DNA from: Nitrospinota bacterium
Lineage (GTDB): Bacteria; Nitrospinota_A; JADGAW01
Length of the DNA: 7,272 bases
NCBI GenBank assembly: GCA_015231815.1
Contig: JADGAW010000109.1
Location: 1-7,272, forward strand
Reading direction: 5' to 3'
In this document: positions 1-5,099 of the stretch, in pieces
How the letters are laid out: each line of letters opens with the position of its first letter
Numbering within the stretch: the first letter of the stretch is position 1
Notes under the pieces: generated by a model
Databases searched by the model: none
Seen by the model: only the letters and a program-made list of their open reading frames with translations
Told to the model about the DNA's origin: nothing
Translations under genes and position numbers: made by a program

Positions 1-155
1 TCTTCAAAGGCACCTACTTTTTTTTTTTTTTTTTTCATGGCGGACAATATGATTTAACGGGAAAAGTTGTTGCAGGTCCTCCTCCAGAACCACTTCCTGT
101 CATTGATTATGCTCTTTCTAACGGAAAAATTATTGTGGGGAAGAAAAGTGCTTAA
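1..155 (+). CDS. Rieske 2Fe-2S protein of a cytochrome bc-type complex, C-terminal fragment (5' end outside window)
   Basis: Only the last 50 codons are visible, read in the frame of positions 3-155 and ending in TAA at 153-155. The gene starts left of the window. The segment after the T tract reads HGGQYDLTGKVVAGPPPEP and then LPVIDYALSNGKIIVG. This is the classic end of a Rieske domain: the His-Gly of the second cluster box, a G-K-V turn, a Pro-rich loop and a final beta hairpin. Rieske proteins take electrons from quinol at the Qo site on the outer face of the membrane. The family normally has C-P-C-H immediately before the Gly-Gly. Here that place is six Phe codons made of an 18-T run, so the cluster-ligating cysteines of box 2 are absent as sequenced (see finding). 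The frame is otherwise open. The 3' end overlaps the proposed GTG start of cytochrome b by 8 bases, which suggests translational coupling. The identification is good even though the fragment is short. Confidence 0.8.
   Translation, partial: FKGTYFFFFFFHGGQYDLTGKVVAGPPPEPLPVIDYALSNGKIIVGKKSA
18..35 (+). repeat. 18-base poly-T homopolymer inside the Rieske gene
   Basis: This is an uninterrupted run of 18 T residues encoding six consecutive Phe codons in the Rieske frame. It sits between a F-K-G-T-Y segment and H-G-G, exactly where the family has the C-P-C cluster-binding codons. No other homopolymer in the window approaches this length. The run is either a sequencing or assembly artefact or a real, slippage-prone tract. 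Confidence 0.9.
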
Positions 156-849
156 AAATCTTTATAACGGTTATTTAAATATATTGGAATGGATTGATGA
201 AAGGGTTGGAATAACTGACATCACCCGCTCCCAGCTAACAGAATATAAGGTTCCTGCCAATCTTAACTACTGGCACTCCCTTGGTGGTCTTGCAATCTTT
301 ATCTTTGTTTTACAGGTTGCTACAGGAATTTTTCTCTTAATGCATTATGTTCCTGAAGCTGATAAGGCCTTTGAGTCAGTAAAAAAACTCACCGAGGAGG
401 TTCCTTACGGCTGGCTTTATAGAAGAATTCACGCAATTGGTGCATCGGGAATGGTTTTTATCGTTATTCTCCATATGATTTCCGTGTTGTTTTATGGCTC
501 CTACAAAAGACCAAGGGAACTCAACTGGGTGAGCGGTTTTATTCTCCTAAACCTTGTACTGATGGTGAGCCTAACCGGTTACCTTTTACCGTGGAGTCAA
601 TTATCCTACTGGGCAACAACCATTGCCACAAACGTTCCTGGTGCCATTCCCTATATTGGAGATGAAATTGTTACCTTCATCAGAGGTTCACAGGATGTTG
701 GGCAAGTGACCTTAAACAGGTTCTTTGCTTTGCACGTAACAGCAATTCCTTTAATTCTCGGACTATTTATTGCTGTTCACATTTTTCTTCTGAGAAGAAC
801 TGGAATTTCCGAACCAAAATGGAAAGAAAATAAAAAAGGAGATAAGTAA
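148..849 (+). CDS. petB: Cytochrome b (b6-type, N-terminal half) of a quinol:cytochrome c oxidoreductase
   Basis: This 233-residue protein matches the short b6-type cytochrome b. It carries two b haems across the membrane and forms the Qo and Qi quinone sites. Four hydrophobic helices lie near residues 43-66, 95-116, 129-149 and 192-214. The haem ligands are visible as His95 and His109 (13 residues between them) and His196 and His211 (14 between), the b6 spacing. The segment GYLLPWSQLSYWA (about 144-156) matches the Qo-side helix end. At the position of the b6f Cys that binds haem cn (N-x-x-x-C-L-G-G) the sequence is NYWHSLGG, with Ser44, so a covalent cn haem is not expected. I chose GTG at 148. 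It lies after a GGGGAAG stretch, gives a family-like start (KNLYNGYLNILEWIDERVG) and overlaps the Rieske stop. The same frame is open from TTG at 67, but the extra residues there are Rieske coding read out of frame. The gene abuts the subunit IV gene with no spacer. Confidence 0.92.
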   Translation: MLKNLYNGYLNILEWIDERVGITDITRSQLTEYKVPANLNYWHSLGGLAIFIFVLQVATGIFLLMHYVPEADKAFESVKKLTEEVPYGWLYRRIHAIGASGMVFIVILHMISVLFYGSYKRPRELNWVSGFILLNLVLMVSLTGYLLPWSQLSYWATTIATNVPGAIPYIGDEIVTFIRGSQDVGQVTLNRFFALHVTAIPLILGLFIAVHIFLLRRTGISEPKWKENKKGDK

Positions 850-1263
850 ATGCCCTATAAAAAAGACCACAACTATAAAAAAAGCATGCCTTTTTTCCCA
901 GACTTTGTTCTTAAGGATTCAATTGTTATAACTGCCTACCTTATTGTTTTCTTTGTTTTGGTTTTCTTTTTCCCCAACTTCCTGACTGAAGAATCGGGAA
1001 AAATTCCAGCAGACCCTTTTTCCACACCAGAACATATAAAACCTGAGTGGTACTTTCTTGCAGCATATCAGGAGCTTAAAGTACTTCCGAGTGAAATGCT
1101 TGGTTTAGCTCTACAAATTATTTTTGTTACCGTTCTTGCGCTTATTCCTTTTATTGACAGGAATGATAAAGTCGGGTTTCGTGATCGCCCTGTTTTTTCT
1201 TCTATTCTCATTCTTGGTTTGATTATGATTCTTGTTCTAACTGTTTGGGGGAAATATTCGTGA
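850..1263 (+). CDS. petD: Cytochrome b C-terminal half / subunit IV-like protein
   Basis: This 137-residue membrane protein corresponds to subunit IV of b6f-type complexes, which is the C-terminal part of mitochondrial cytochrome b. Three hydrophobic helices lie near residues 24-43, 82-101 and 114-133. The Qo-site motif PEWY is at residues 65-68, within HIKPEWYFLAAYQELK, and its Glu66 is the residue family knowledge links to quinol proton release. It works with the preceding cytochrome b to build the quinol oxidation site. ATG at 850 follows the TAA of the cytochrome b gene directly. A strong ribosome-binding site, AAGGAG at 836-841, lies 8 bases upstream. The stop TGA overlaps the GTG start of the next gene (GTGA at 1260-1263), so the cytochrome genes look translationally coupled. 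The length is typical for a minimal subunit IV, with no cytochrome c domain fused at the C terminus. Confidence 0.92.
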   Translation: MPYKKDHNYKKSMPFFPDFVLKDSIVITAYLIVFFVLVFFFPNFLTEESGKIPADPFSTPEHIKPEWYFLAAYQELKVLPSEMLGLALQIIFVTVLALIPFIDRNDKVGFRDRPVFSSILILGLIMILVLTVWGKYS

Positions 1264-2072
1264 AGAGAATACAAAAAATCTCTATTCTAACCCTCCTGTT
1301 TTTATTTACTGTTTTTACCGAGGTTAAAGCAGACGAAATTGTCTGTGTTGAATGTCATCTTTCTCTTGAAATTCCTCTCTACACAAAAATAGTTCACGAC
1401 TGGCAAGGGTCGATTCACAACAAAATGGGCGTAAAGTGTAATGATTGCCATGGGGGAGACCCCAACGATTTTGCCATGGCAATGGATCCTTCAACAGGGT
1501 ATAAAGGAAAGCCTGCAACTAAGGATATTCCTGCTTTCTGTGGAAAATGCCATATTGGAATCTTTGAGAATTTTAAGAATTCAGCTCATCAAACTGCTCT
1601 TATGGAGGGAAATGGTCCTACCTGCATAACCTGTCATAACAATCATGATGTTCAAAAGGTAACATCCAATATCATAAATGAAAAAAGCTGTGGAAAAAGT
1701 GAGTGCCATTCTTATGACAAAGCAAAAAGAGTTAAACAGTCATTTAGCTCTGCTGAATTCGAAATAAAAAAAATCAAGGAGATTATTCCAGTTCTTGAAA
1801 ATGACGACATTAAAACAAGTGATATTAAGGAAAAACTTTTTTCTACCCAACAAAGTCTGCATTCAATGACCCATGTGCTTTCATTAGACAAAATTAAAAA
1901 AATGAACCATGAGACTATTAAAGAACTTAAAAAAATAAATGAGGATCTAGCAATACTTTCCGAAGAGCATCAACATAGAAAAGTTATCGGAACGATAGTA
2001 ATTCTCTTCTGTTTTGCCGGACTCATTATTCTCCTGAAATATCGTTCTATTCTAAAATCTTATAGGAATTAA
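1260..2072 (+). CDS. Multihaem c-type cytochrome (four CXXCH plus one CX4CH) with C-terminal membrane anchor
   Basis: This 270-residue exported cytochrome has a basic N terminus (KRIQK), a hydrophobic signal segment (about 8-20) and a likely cleavage after VKA (residue 24). Haem-binding motifs are CVECH (29-33), CNDCH (60-64), CGKCH (94-98) and CITCH (122-126), plus an expanded CGKSECH (144-150), a CX4CH motif. Extra histidines at 46, 53, 110 and 129 could be distal ligands, as in NapC/NrfH/cytochrome c3-like bis-His folds. Residues 160-240 carry no haem motif, are charged and look helical. A single hydrophobic segment at about 243-259 is followed by a basic tail, so the protein is probably a periplasmic haem domain anchored at its C terminus. 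I chose GTG at 1260 because it overlaps the subunit IV stop by four bases and follows a G-rich stretch at 1247-1251. An in-frame TTG at 1245 is less likely. Position and topology suggest it accepts electrons from the Rieske protein in place of cytochrome f or c1 (inference). I cannot name a subfamily. Confidence 0.88.
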   Translation: MKRIQKISILTLLFLFTVFTEVKADEIVCVECHLSLEIPLYTKIVHDWQGSIHNKMGVKCNDCHGGDPNDFAMAMDPSTGYKGKPATKDIPAFCGKCHIGIFENFKNSAHQTALMEGNGPTCITCHNNHDVQKVTSNIINEKSCGKSECHSYDKAKRVKQSFSSAEFEIKKIKEIIPVLENDDIKTSDIKEKLFSTQQSLHSMTHVLSLDKIKKMNHETIKELKKINEDLAILSEEHQHRKVIGTIVILFCFAGLIILLKYRSILKSYRN

Positions 2073-2137
2073 ATACTCCTTTAGATTAATCGATACAAAA
2101 GCAATAATTCCAATACCTTTCTTAAGCCACAAAATGA

Positions 2138-2162
2138 ATATATTTTTTCTTAAAGAATATAT
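2138..2162. repeat. 11-bp inverted repeat upstream of rpmI-rplT
   Basis: The arm ATATATTTTTT (2138-2148) pairs with AAAGAATATAT (2152-2162) around a three-base loop, with a single G-T wobble. It overlaps the candidate -35 region of the rpmI promoter. If that promoter is right, the repeat lies upstream of the transcript and would act as DNA (operator), not as an RNA leader. No T run follows on the plus strand, which argues against a terminator. Confidence 0.5.
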
Positions 2163-2175
2163 GCTGTGATAAAAT
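2147..2175 (+). promoter_or_regulatory. Candidate sigma-70 promoter for rpmI-rplT
   Basis: The sequence TGATAAAAT at 2167-2175 is an extended -10 element (TGn followed by TAAAAT). A weak -35 candidate, TTCTTA at 2147-2152, lies 17 bases upstream. Transcription would start near 2182, leaving a leader of about 38 bases before the rpmI ATG. The calls rest on motif matching only. Confidence 0.45.
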
Positions 2176-2219
2176 ATGCAGTCTTTTTTATAATTTTCAG
2201 TATTCAATAAGGAAAAACA

Positions 2220-2417
2220 ATGCAAAAGAGAAAATCTCATAAAGGTGCTGCAAAACGTTTTGGCGTTACTGCATCAGGAAAAATCAAGTATAACAGTTCA
2301 CACCACCGTCATATTCTTACAAAAAAGAGTCCTAAACGTAAGAGGAACTTAAGAGCAGGTGGTTTATTAAAACCTATGGATGCTAAAAGGGTAAAAAAGC
2401 TTCTACCATACCTTTAA
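2220..2417 (+). CDS. rpmI: 50S ribosomal protein L35
   Basis: The protein is 65 residues, the normal length for L35, a small basic protein of the large ribosomal subunit. It has the family features: K-S-H-K-G-A-A-K-R-F near the N terminus (residues 5-14), VTASGKIKY (16-24), a central HRHILTKKS (29-37), then KRKRNLRAGG and a basic C terminus ending KKLLPYL. ATG at 2220 is preceded by AAGGA at 2209-2213 with a 6-base spacer. It lies 55 bases upstream of rplT, the usual partner. In most bacteria infC precedes rpmI, but here the upstream neighbour is a respiratory cytochrome gene. In well-studied bacteria L20 represses translation of this operon by binding the mRNA. I cannot identify such a binding fold in the short leader here. 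Confidence 0.97.
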   Translation: MQKRKSHKGAAKRFGVTASGKIKYNSSHHRHILTKKSPKRKRNLRAGGLLKPMDAKRVKKLLPYL

Positions 2418-2472
2418 GTTTTCATAACGTTGATATAAAAATGATTCACCTTTAAATTATCAGGAGAGCAAA

Positions 2473-2826
2473 ATGCCAAGGGCAAGAAGTGGAGTTGTCG
2501 CAAAAAAAAGAAGAAAAAAAATTCTTAAGCTAGCGAGTGGTTTTTATTCTGCAAGAAGCAGATGTTTCAGAAAGGCAAAAGAAGCCGTAGAACATGGTCT
2601 AAAATATGCCTACAGAGACAGAAAAAACAAAAAAAGAACTTTCAGACAGTTATGGATTGTAAGAATTAATGCTGCTGTAAGAAATGAAGGATTGAGCTAT
2701 AGTGTTTTCATGAACGGTCTTAAAAAGCTCAATATTGAGTTAGACAGAAAAATCCTTGCAGAGTTGGCAGTTTCAGAACCAGAAGTTTTTAATGAACTCG
2801 TCAATAAAGTTAAAGAAGCTGTATAA
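2473..2826 (+). CDS. rplT: 50S ribosomal protein L20
   Basis: The protein is 117 residues, typical for L20, which binds 23S rRNA early in assembly of the large subunit. The basic N-terminal extension (MPRARSGVVAKKRRKK) leads into LKLASGFYSARSRCFRKAKE. The hallmark stretch KYAYRDRKNKKRTFRQLWIV (residues 44-63) and then RINAAVRNEGLSYS follow, and then the globular C-terminal half with NGLKKLNIELDRKILAELAV. ATG at 2473 follows AGGAG at 2462-2466 with a 6-base spacer. It is almost certainly co-transcribed with rpmI. The 55-base spacer between them holds only an AT-rich linker and the ribosome-binding site. pheS/pheT, the frequent downstream partners, are not present. The gene is followed by cheV after 40 bases. 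Confidence 0.98.
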   Translation: MPRARSGVVAKKRRKKILKLASGFYSARSRCFRKAKEAVEHGLKYAYRDRKNKKRTFRQLWIVRINAAVRNEGLSYSVFMNGLKKLNIELDRKILAELAVSEPEVFNELVNKVKEAV

Positions 2827-2827
2827 T
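2798..2827 (+). promoter_or_regulatory. Candidate promoter for cheV overlapping the rplT stop
   Basis: A perfect -10 hexamer, TATAAT (2822-2827), covers the rplT stop codon. A four-of-six match to the -35 consensus, TCGTCA (2798-2803), lies 18 bases upstream. It would place a start near 2834, about 33 bases before the cheV ATG. A TATAAT can occur by chance in AT-rich DNA, so this is a moderate call. Confidence 0.35.
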
Positions 2828-2866
2828 CATCAATAGTACCTTTTATTATTCCATAAAAAGCCTGCT

Positions 2867-3829
2867 ATGAAAGACGATTACAAGCAAACCAACATCCTTT
2901 TGGAGTCCGGTACAAATGAACTGGAAATTGTTGAGTTTCAAATCGTTAAGCCAAAAGATGACAGTTATAAAAAAGATGGCGATTTTTATGGCATCAATGT
3001 GGCAAAAGTTAGAGAAATCATAACAATGCCGGAAGTAACTGAACTCCCACGAGCACATCCTTGTGTTAAAGGAGTTTTTAATCTCAGGGGGAGAGTTATT
3101 CCACTTATTGATCTCGGTCATTGGATTCAAAATGCACAAAGTAAACCCGATGAATCGAAAAAAAGAGTCATTGTTACTGAGTTCAATGGAATCTATAACG
3201 GTTTTTCCGTCTATTCCGTTTCCCGCATTCACAGAATTTCCTGGAAACAGGTAACATCCCCAAGCGATATTATTGAAGAAGGTGGTAGTGACTGTATTGT
3301 CGGAGTAATAAAATTCGAGAATAAAATTGTTATGCTCCTTGACTTTGAAAAGATACTCTCAGATATTAACCCCTCCATATCCATTAGAAAGGTTCCTTCA
3401 ACTGATGGAGATTTGGAAAAAAGAAAAGGAAAGAAAATCCTTGTAGCAGAAGATTCCAATTTCATCAGAAGGTCAGTCATTGACTCCCTTACTTCAGCAG
3501 GATATCAGGTTGAAGCATTCTCTAACGGTGCAGAGGCCTTAACCAAAATAAAAGAACATGCAACCTATGCTAAAAACAACAACTACCAAATAAGTGATAT
3601 GTTTCAGTTGCTTATAACTGATATTGAAATGCCACAAATGGACGGGTTACACCTAACAAAGAACTTAAGAGATGATTTGTTTTTCAAAGACCTTCCCATC
3701 ATCGTTTATTCTTCAATAGCCAATGATGAGAATAAAAGAAAGGCTGCAAGCGTTGGAGCAACTGGATTTATAGGAAAGCCAGAACTGGAACGCTTAGTTC
3801 AGCTCATTGATGCCTTGCTGGCACGTTAG
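2867..3829 (+). CDS. cheV: Chemotaxis coupling protein CheV (CheW domain plus receiver domain)
   Basis: This 320-residue cytoplasmic protein has the CheV architecture. The N-terminal CheW-like domain (about 18-170) includes NILLESGTNELEIVEF, YGINVAKVREII (41-52), PCVKGVFNLRGRVIPLIDL (65-83) and the closing MLLDFEKIL. It would bridge chemoreceptors to the kinase CheA. The C-terminal receiver domain (about 188-320) carries the acidic pair Glu195-Asp196, phosphoacceptor Asp252 in LLITDIEMPQMDG, Ser282 in the switch position and Lys304 in GKPE, so it should be phosphorylatable. Family knowledge suggests phosphorylation tunes adaptation or dampens CheA output. ATG at 2867 gives the expected family N terminus, although no clear Shine-Dalgarno sequence precedes it. 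No other chemotaxis genes lie in the window, so this is a detached cheV; its CheA and receptors must be encoded elsewhere. Confidence 0.95.
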   Translation: MKDDYKQTNILLESGTNELEIVEFQIVKPKDDSYKKDGDFYGINVAKVREIITMPEVTELPRAHPCVKGVFNLRGRVIPLIDLGHWIQNAQSKPDESKKRVIVTEFNGIYNGFSVYSVSRIHRISWKQVTSPSDIIEEGGSDCIVGVIKFENKIVMLLDFEKILSDINPSISIRKVPSTDGDLEKRKGKKILVAEDSNFIRRSVIDSLTSAGYQVEAFSNGAEALTKIKEHATYAKNNNYQISDMFQLLITDIEMPQMDGLHLTKNLRDDLFFKDLPIIVYSSIANDENKRKAASVGATGFIGKPELERLVQLIDALLAR

Positions 3830-3943
3830 CATTCAGTTCTCACCTTTCCATACCTTCTCTTTATGTAGTACTTTCAGGGTTGATTTCACCTTTATTGAAT
3901 GAAGTTAAACGGTTAAAAAGCTAAAAAAATCAAACCATTAACA
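3830..3943. other. Non-coding gap between cheV and the glycosyltransferase gene
   Basis: These 114 bases show no coding frame and no terminator hairpin after cheV. A TTGATT at 3880-3885 resembles a -35 box, but no good -10 box lies at the right distance. An interrupted inverted repeat occupies the last 39 bases and is listed separately. Confidence 0.6.
3904..3942 (+). repeat. Interrupted inverted repeat immediately before the GT9 start codon
   Basis: GTTAA (3904-3908) and GGTT (3911-3914) pair with AACC (3933-3936) and TTAAC (3938-3942). This forms a 9-bp stem with a small asymmetric internal bulge and an 18-base A-rich loop. It ends one base before the ATG at 3944, in a region with no recognisable ribosome-binding site. 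It could influence initiation of the downstream gene, but stem stability would be modest. Confidence 0.4.
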
Positions 3944-5092
3944 ATGCTCAATAAACTCACCTTTTATTTTGTTCTTTGTTTGCCAGCACTCATAAAAGGT
4001 TTTCTCAGAAAATTAACAAATCCTAAAAAAATACCAAACCCAAAAGAACTTAAAAAAATTCTTTTTTTTCAAATGGGACATTTTGGAGATATTATTCTTT
4101 CCGAACCTTTGCTTAGAAATCTTAAACAAAACAACCCCGCCTCTGAAATCACCGTTATAACTGGTGAATGGAATAAGGAACTTATAAGCAAAAACCCTGA
4201 TATTGACCATATTATTATCTACAATAACTACCTTTTAAACAGAGACAATAAGACCTCAATTTTTTCTTTTATTAAAGAATCTTTTCTTCTCGTGAAAGAA
4301 ATTAATCGTTACTCATTTGATTTAGGGATTGATGTTCGGGGACATATTAATTCCCTCTTTATTCTTTATCTCGCAAAAGTAAAGCTCATTATAGGAGCTA
4401 ACTACTGCGGACATGGTTTGTTCCTTGATAAGTCTTTAAAACTGAGAAACGATTTGTATGAGAAAGAGAGGCTCCTTGAACTTTTATCTTTAGTTAACAT
4501 ACCCATAAAAGATTCAAGTCTTAATTTCCCTCTTTCTGATAAAGCAAGAAATCAGGCTGAAATATATCTTGCTAAACATGCATTATTAAAAAACAGTTCC
4601 CTTATTGCACTATTTCCCGGGGCATCATTTACTCCTAAAAGGTGGCCAGAGAAAAGTTTCGCCGAACTGGCAAATTTAATTATTCAAAACAAGCTTGGAA
4701 AAATAGTTCTCCTGGGCGGGAAGGATGATAAAGATGTTGTGGACAGAACAAATACCCTAATTAATGGTGACGTAATTTCCTGGATAGGAGAAGGAAAGAA
4801 TGGTGATATTGATATGTTGGCTGGACTGTTAAGTAAATGTAACGCCCTTGTTGCCAATGATACTGGTCCCACTCACCTTGCTACAGCCTTAAACGTTAAA
4901 TCTACAGTACTGTTTGGTCCGACAAATGCCCAACGATGGGCCGATAAAGAAAGGAATATCATTATTGACGTCAAAGCCGAGTGCTCCCCCTGCGCTTTGG
5001 TCAGTAATAATTGCCCTCTCTCAAAGAATAACTGTATTGAAGGAATTAGTGTTGAAGAGGTTTACCAAAAGCTCAAGAAGTCTCTGGAATAA
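3944..5092 (+). CDS. Glycosyltransferase family 9 protein (ADP-heptose:LPS heptosyltransferase-like)
   Basis: This 382-residue protein has the two-domain GT-B layout of family 9, whose members transfer heptose from ADP-heptose onto the lipopolysaccharide core at the inner face of the inner membrane. The N-terminal nucleotide-fold start reads ILFFQMGHFGDIILSEPLL (40-58) and holds the G-D-x5-P motif; Asp49 sits at the position proposed to be catalytic in WaaC. The C-terminal donor-binding half shows LFPGASFTPKRWP (223-235), LLGG (256-259), NDTGPTHLATAL (305-316) and FGPTNAQRW (324-332). A Cys cluster follows at 347, 350, 357 and 364, a pattern seen in many GT9 proteins. About 38 residues with a hydrophobic stretch (6-20) precede the fold, more than in WaaC or WaaF, and may help membrane association. 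ATG at 3944 is the first in frame but lacks a clear ribosome-binding site. The acceptor cannot be deduced, so no WaaC/WaaF/WaaQ symbol is given. Its 3' end overlaps the convergent CNNM gene by 20 bases. Confidence 0.92.
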   Translation: MLNKLTFYFVLCLPALIKGFLRKLTNPKKIPNPKELKKILFFQMGHFGDIILSEPLLRNLKQNNPASEITVITGEWNKELISKNPDIDHIIIYNNYLLNRDNKTSIFSFIKESFLLVKEINRYSFDLGIDVRGHINSLFILYLAKVKLIIGANYCGHGLFLDKSLKLRNDLYEKERLLELLSLVNIPIKDSSLNFPLSDKARNQAEIYLAKHALLKNSSLIALFPGASFTPKRWPEKSFAELANLIIQNKLGKIVLLGGKDDKDVVDRTNTLINGDVISWIGEGKNGDIDMLAGLLSKCNALVANDTGPTHLATALNVKSTVLFGPTNAQRWADKERNIIIDVKAECSPCALVSNNCPLSKNNCIEGISVEEVYQKLKKSLE

Positions 5093-5099
5093 TGAGCTT
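5069..5099. terminator. Possible bidirectional hairpin across the convergent stop codons
   Basis: AAGCTCA (5069-5075) and TGAGCTT (5093-5099) form a perfect 7-bp inverted repeat with a 17-base loop. The span covers the TGA of the minus-strand CNNM gene (complement of TCA at 5073-5075) and the TAA of the glycosyltransferase (5090-5092). On the minus strand the stem runs into TTTT. On the plus strand the T-rich stretch GATTTTATTT comes about eight bases later. The stem is short with three G/C pairs, so termination would be weak. No other terminator candidate exists between the two genes. Confidence 0.35.

Larger units (their letters stand above)
2073..2219. other. Non-coding gap between cytochrome operon and rpmI
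   Basis: These 147 AT-rich bases contain no convincing coding frame. A weak interrupted inverted repeat, TATaGGAATTA at 2061-2071 and TAATTCCaATA at 2105-2115, starts in the end of the cytochrome gene. It has a long loop and no T run, so it is a poor intrinsic terminator. Further right are a compact AT palindrome and a promoter candidate, described separately. Confidence 0.7.

Noticed and set aside
67..147. In-frame upstream extension of cytochrome b from TTG 67 or ATG 109
   Set aside because: This stretch encodes the Rieske C terminus in another frame with a clear family match. The extra cytochrome residues would not resemble any b6 N terminus, so GTG 148 is preferred.
572..581. TAACCGGTTA palindrome (and AACCGGTT near 5563)
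   Set aside because: Both lie inside conserved coding sequence at unrelated genes; short palindromes like these are expected by chance.
1245..1259. TTG 1245 as start of the multihaem cytochrome
   Set aside because: GTG at 1260 gives a normal signal peptide with a basic first segment and the common 4-base stop/start overlap.
2061..2115. Inverted repeat after the cytochrome gene as a terminator
   Set aside because: The loop is 33 bases, there is a mismatch in the stem and no T run follows.
2846..3232. 128-codon minus-strand frame opposite cheV
   Set aside because: It is fully antisense to a well-conserved CheW domain, has no recognisable protein features and no supporting start context. The same applies to the other antisense frames over the cytochrome, GT9 and CNNM genes.
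3880..3910. Promoter for the glycosyltransferase gene from TTGATT at 3880
   Set aside because: No acceptable -10 hexamer occurs 16-18 bases downstream; AT-rich sequence makes a lone -35 match uninformative.
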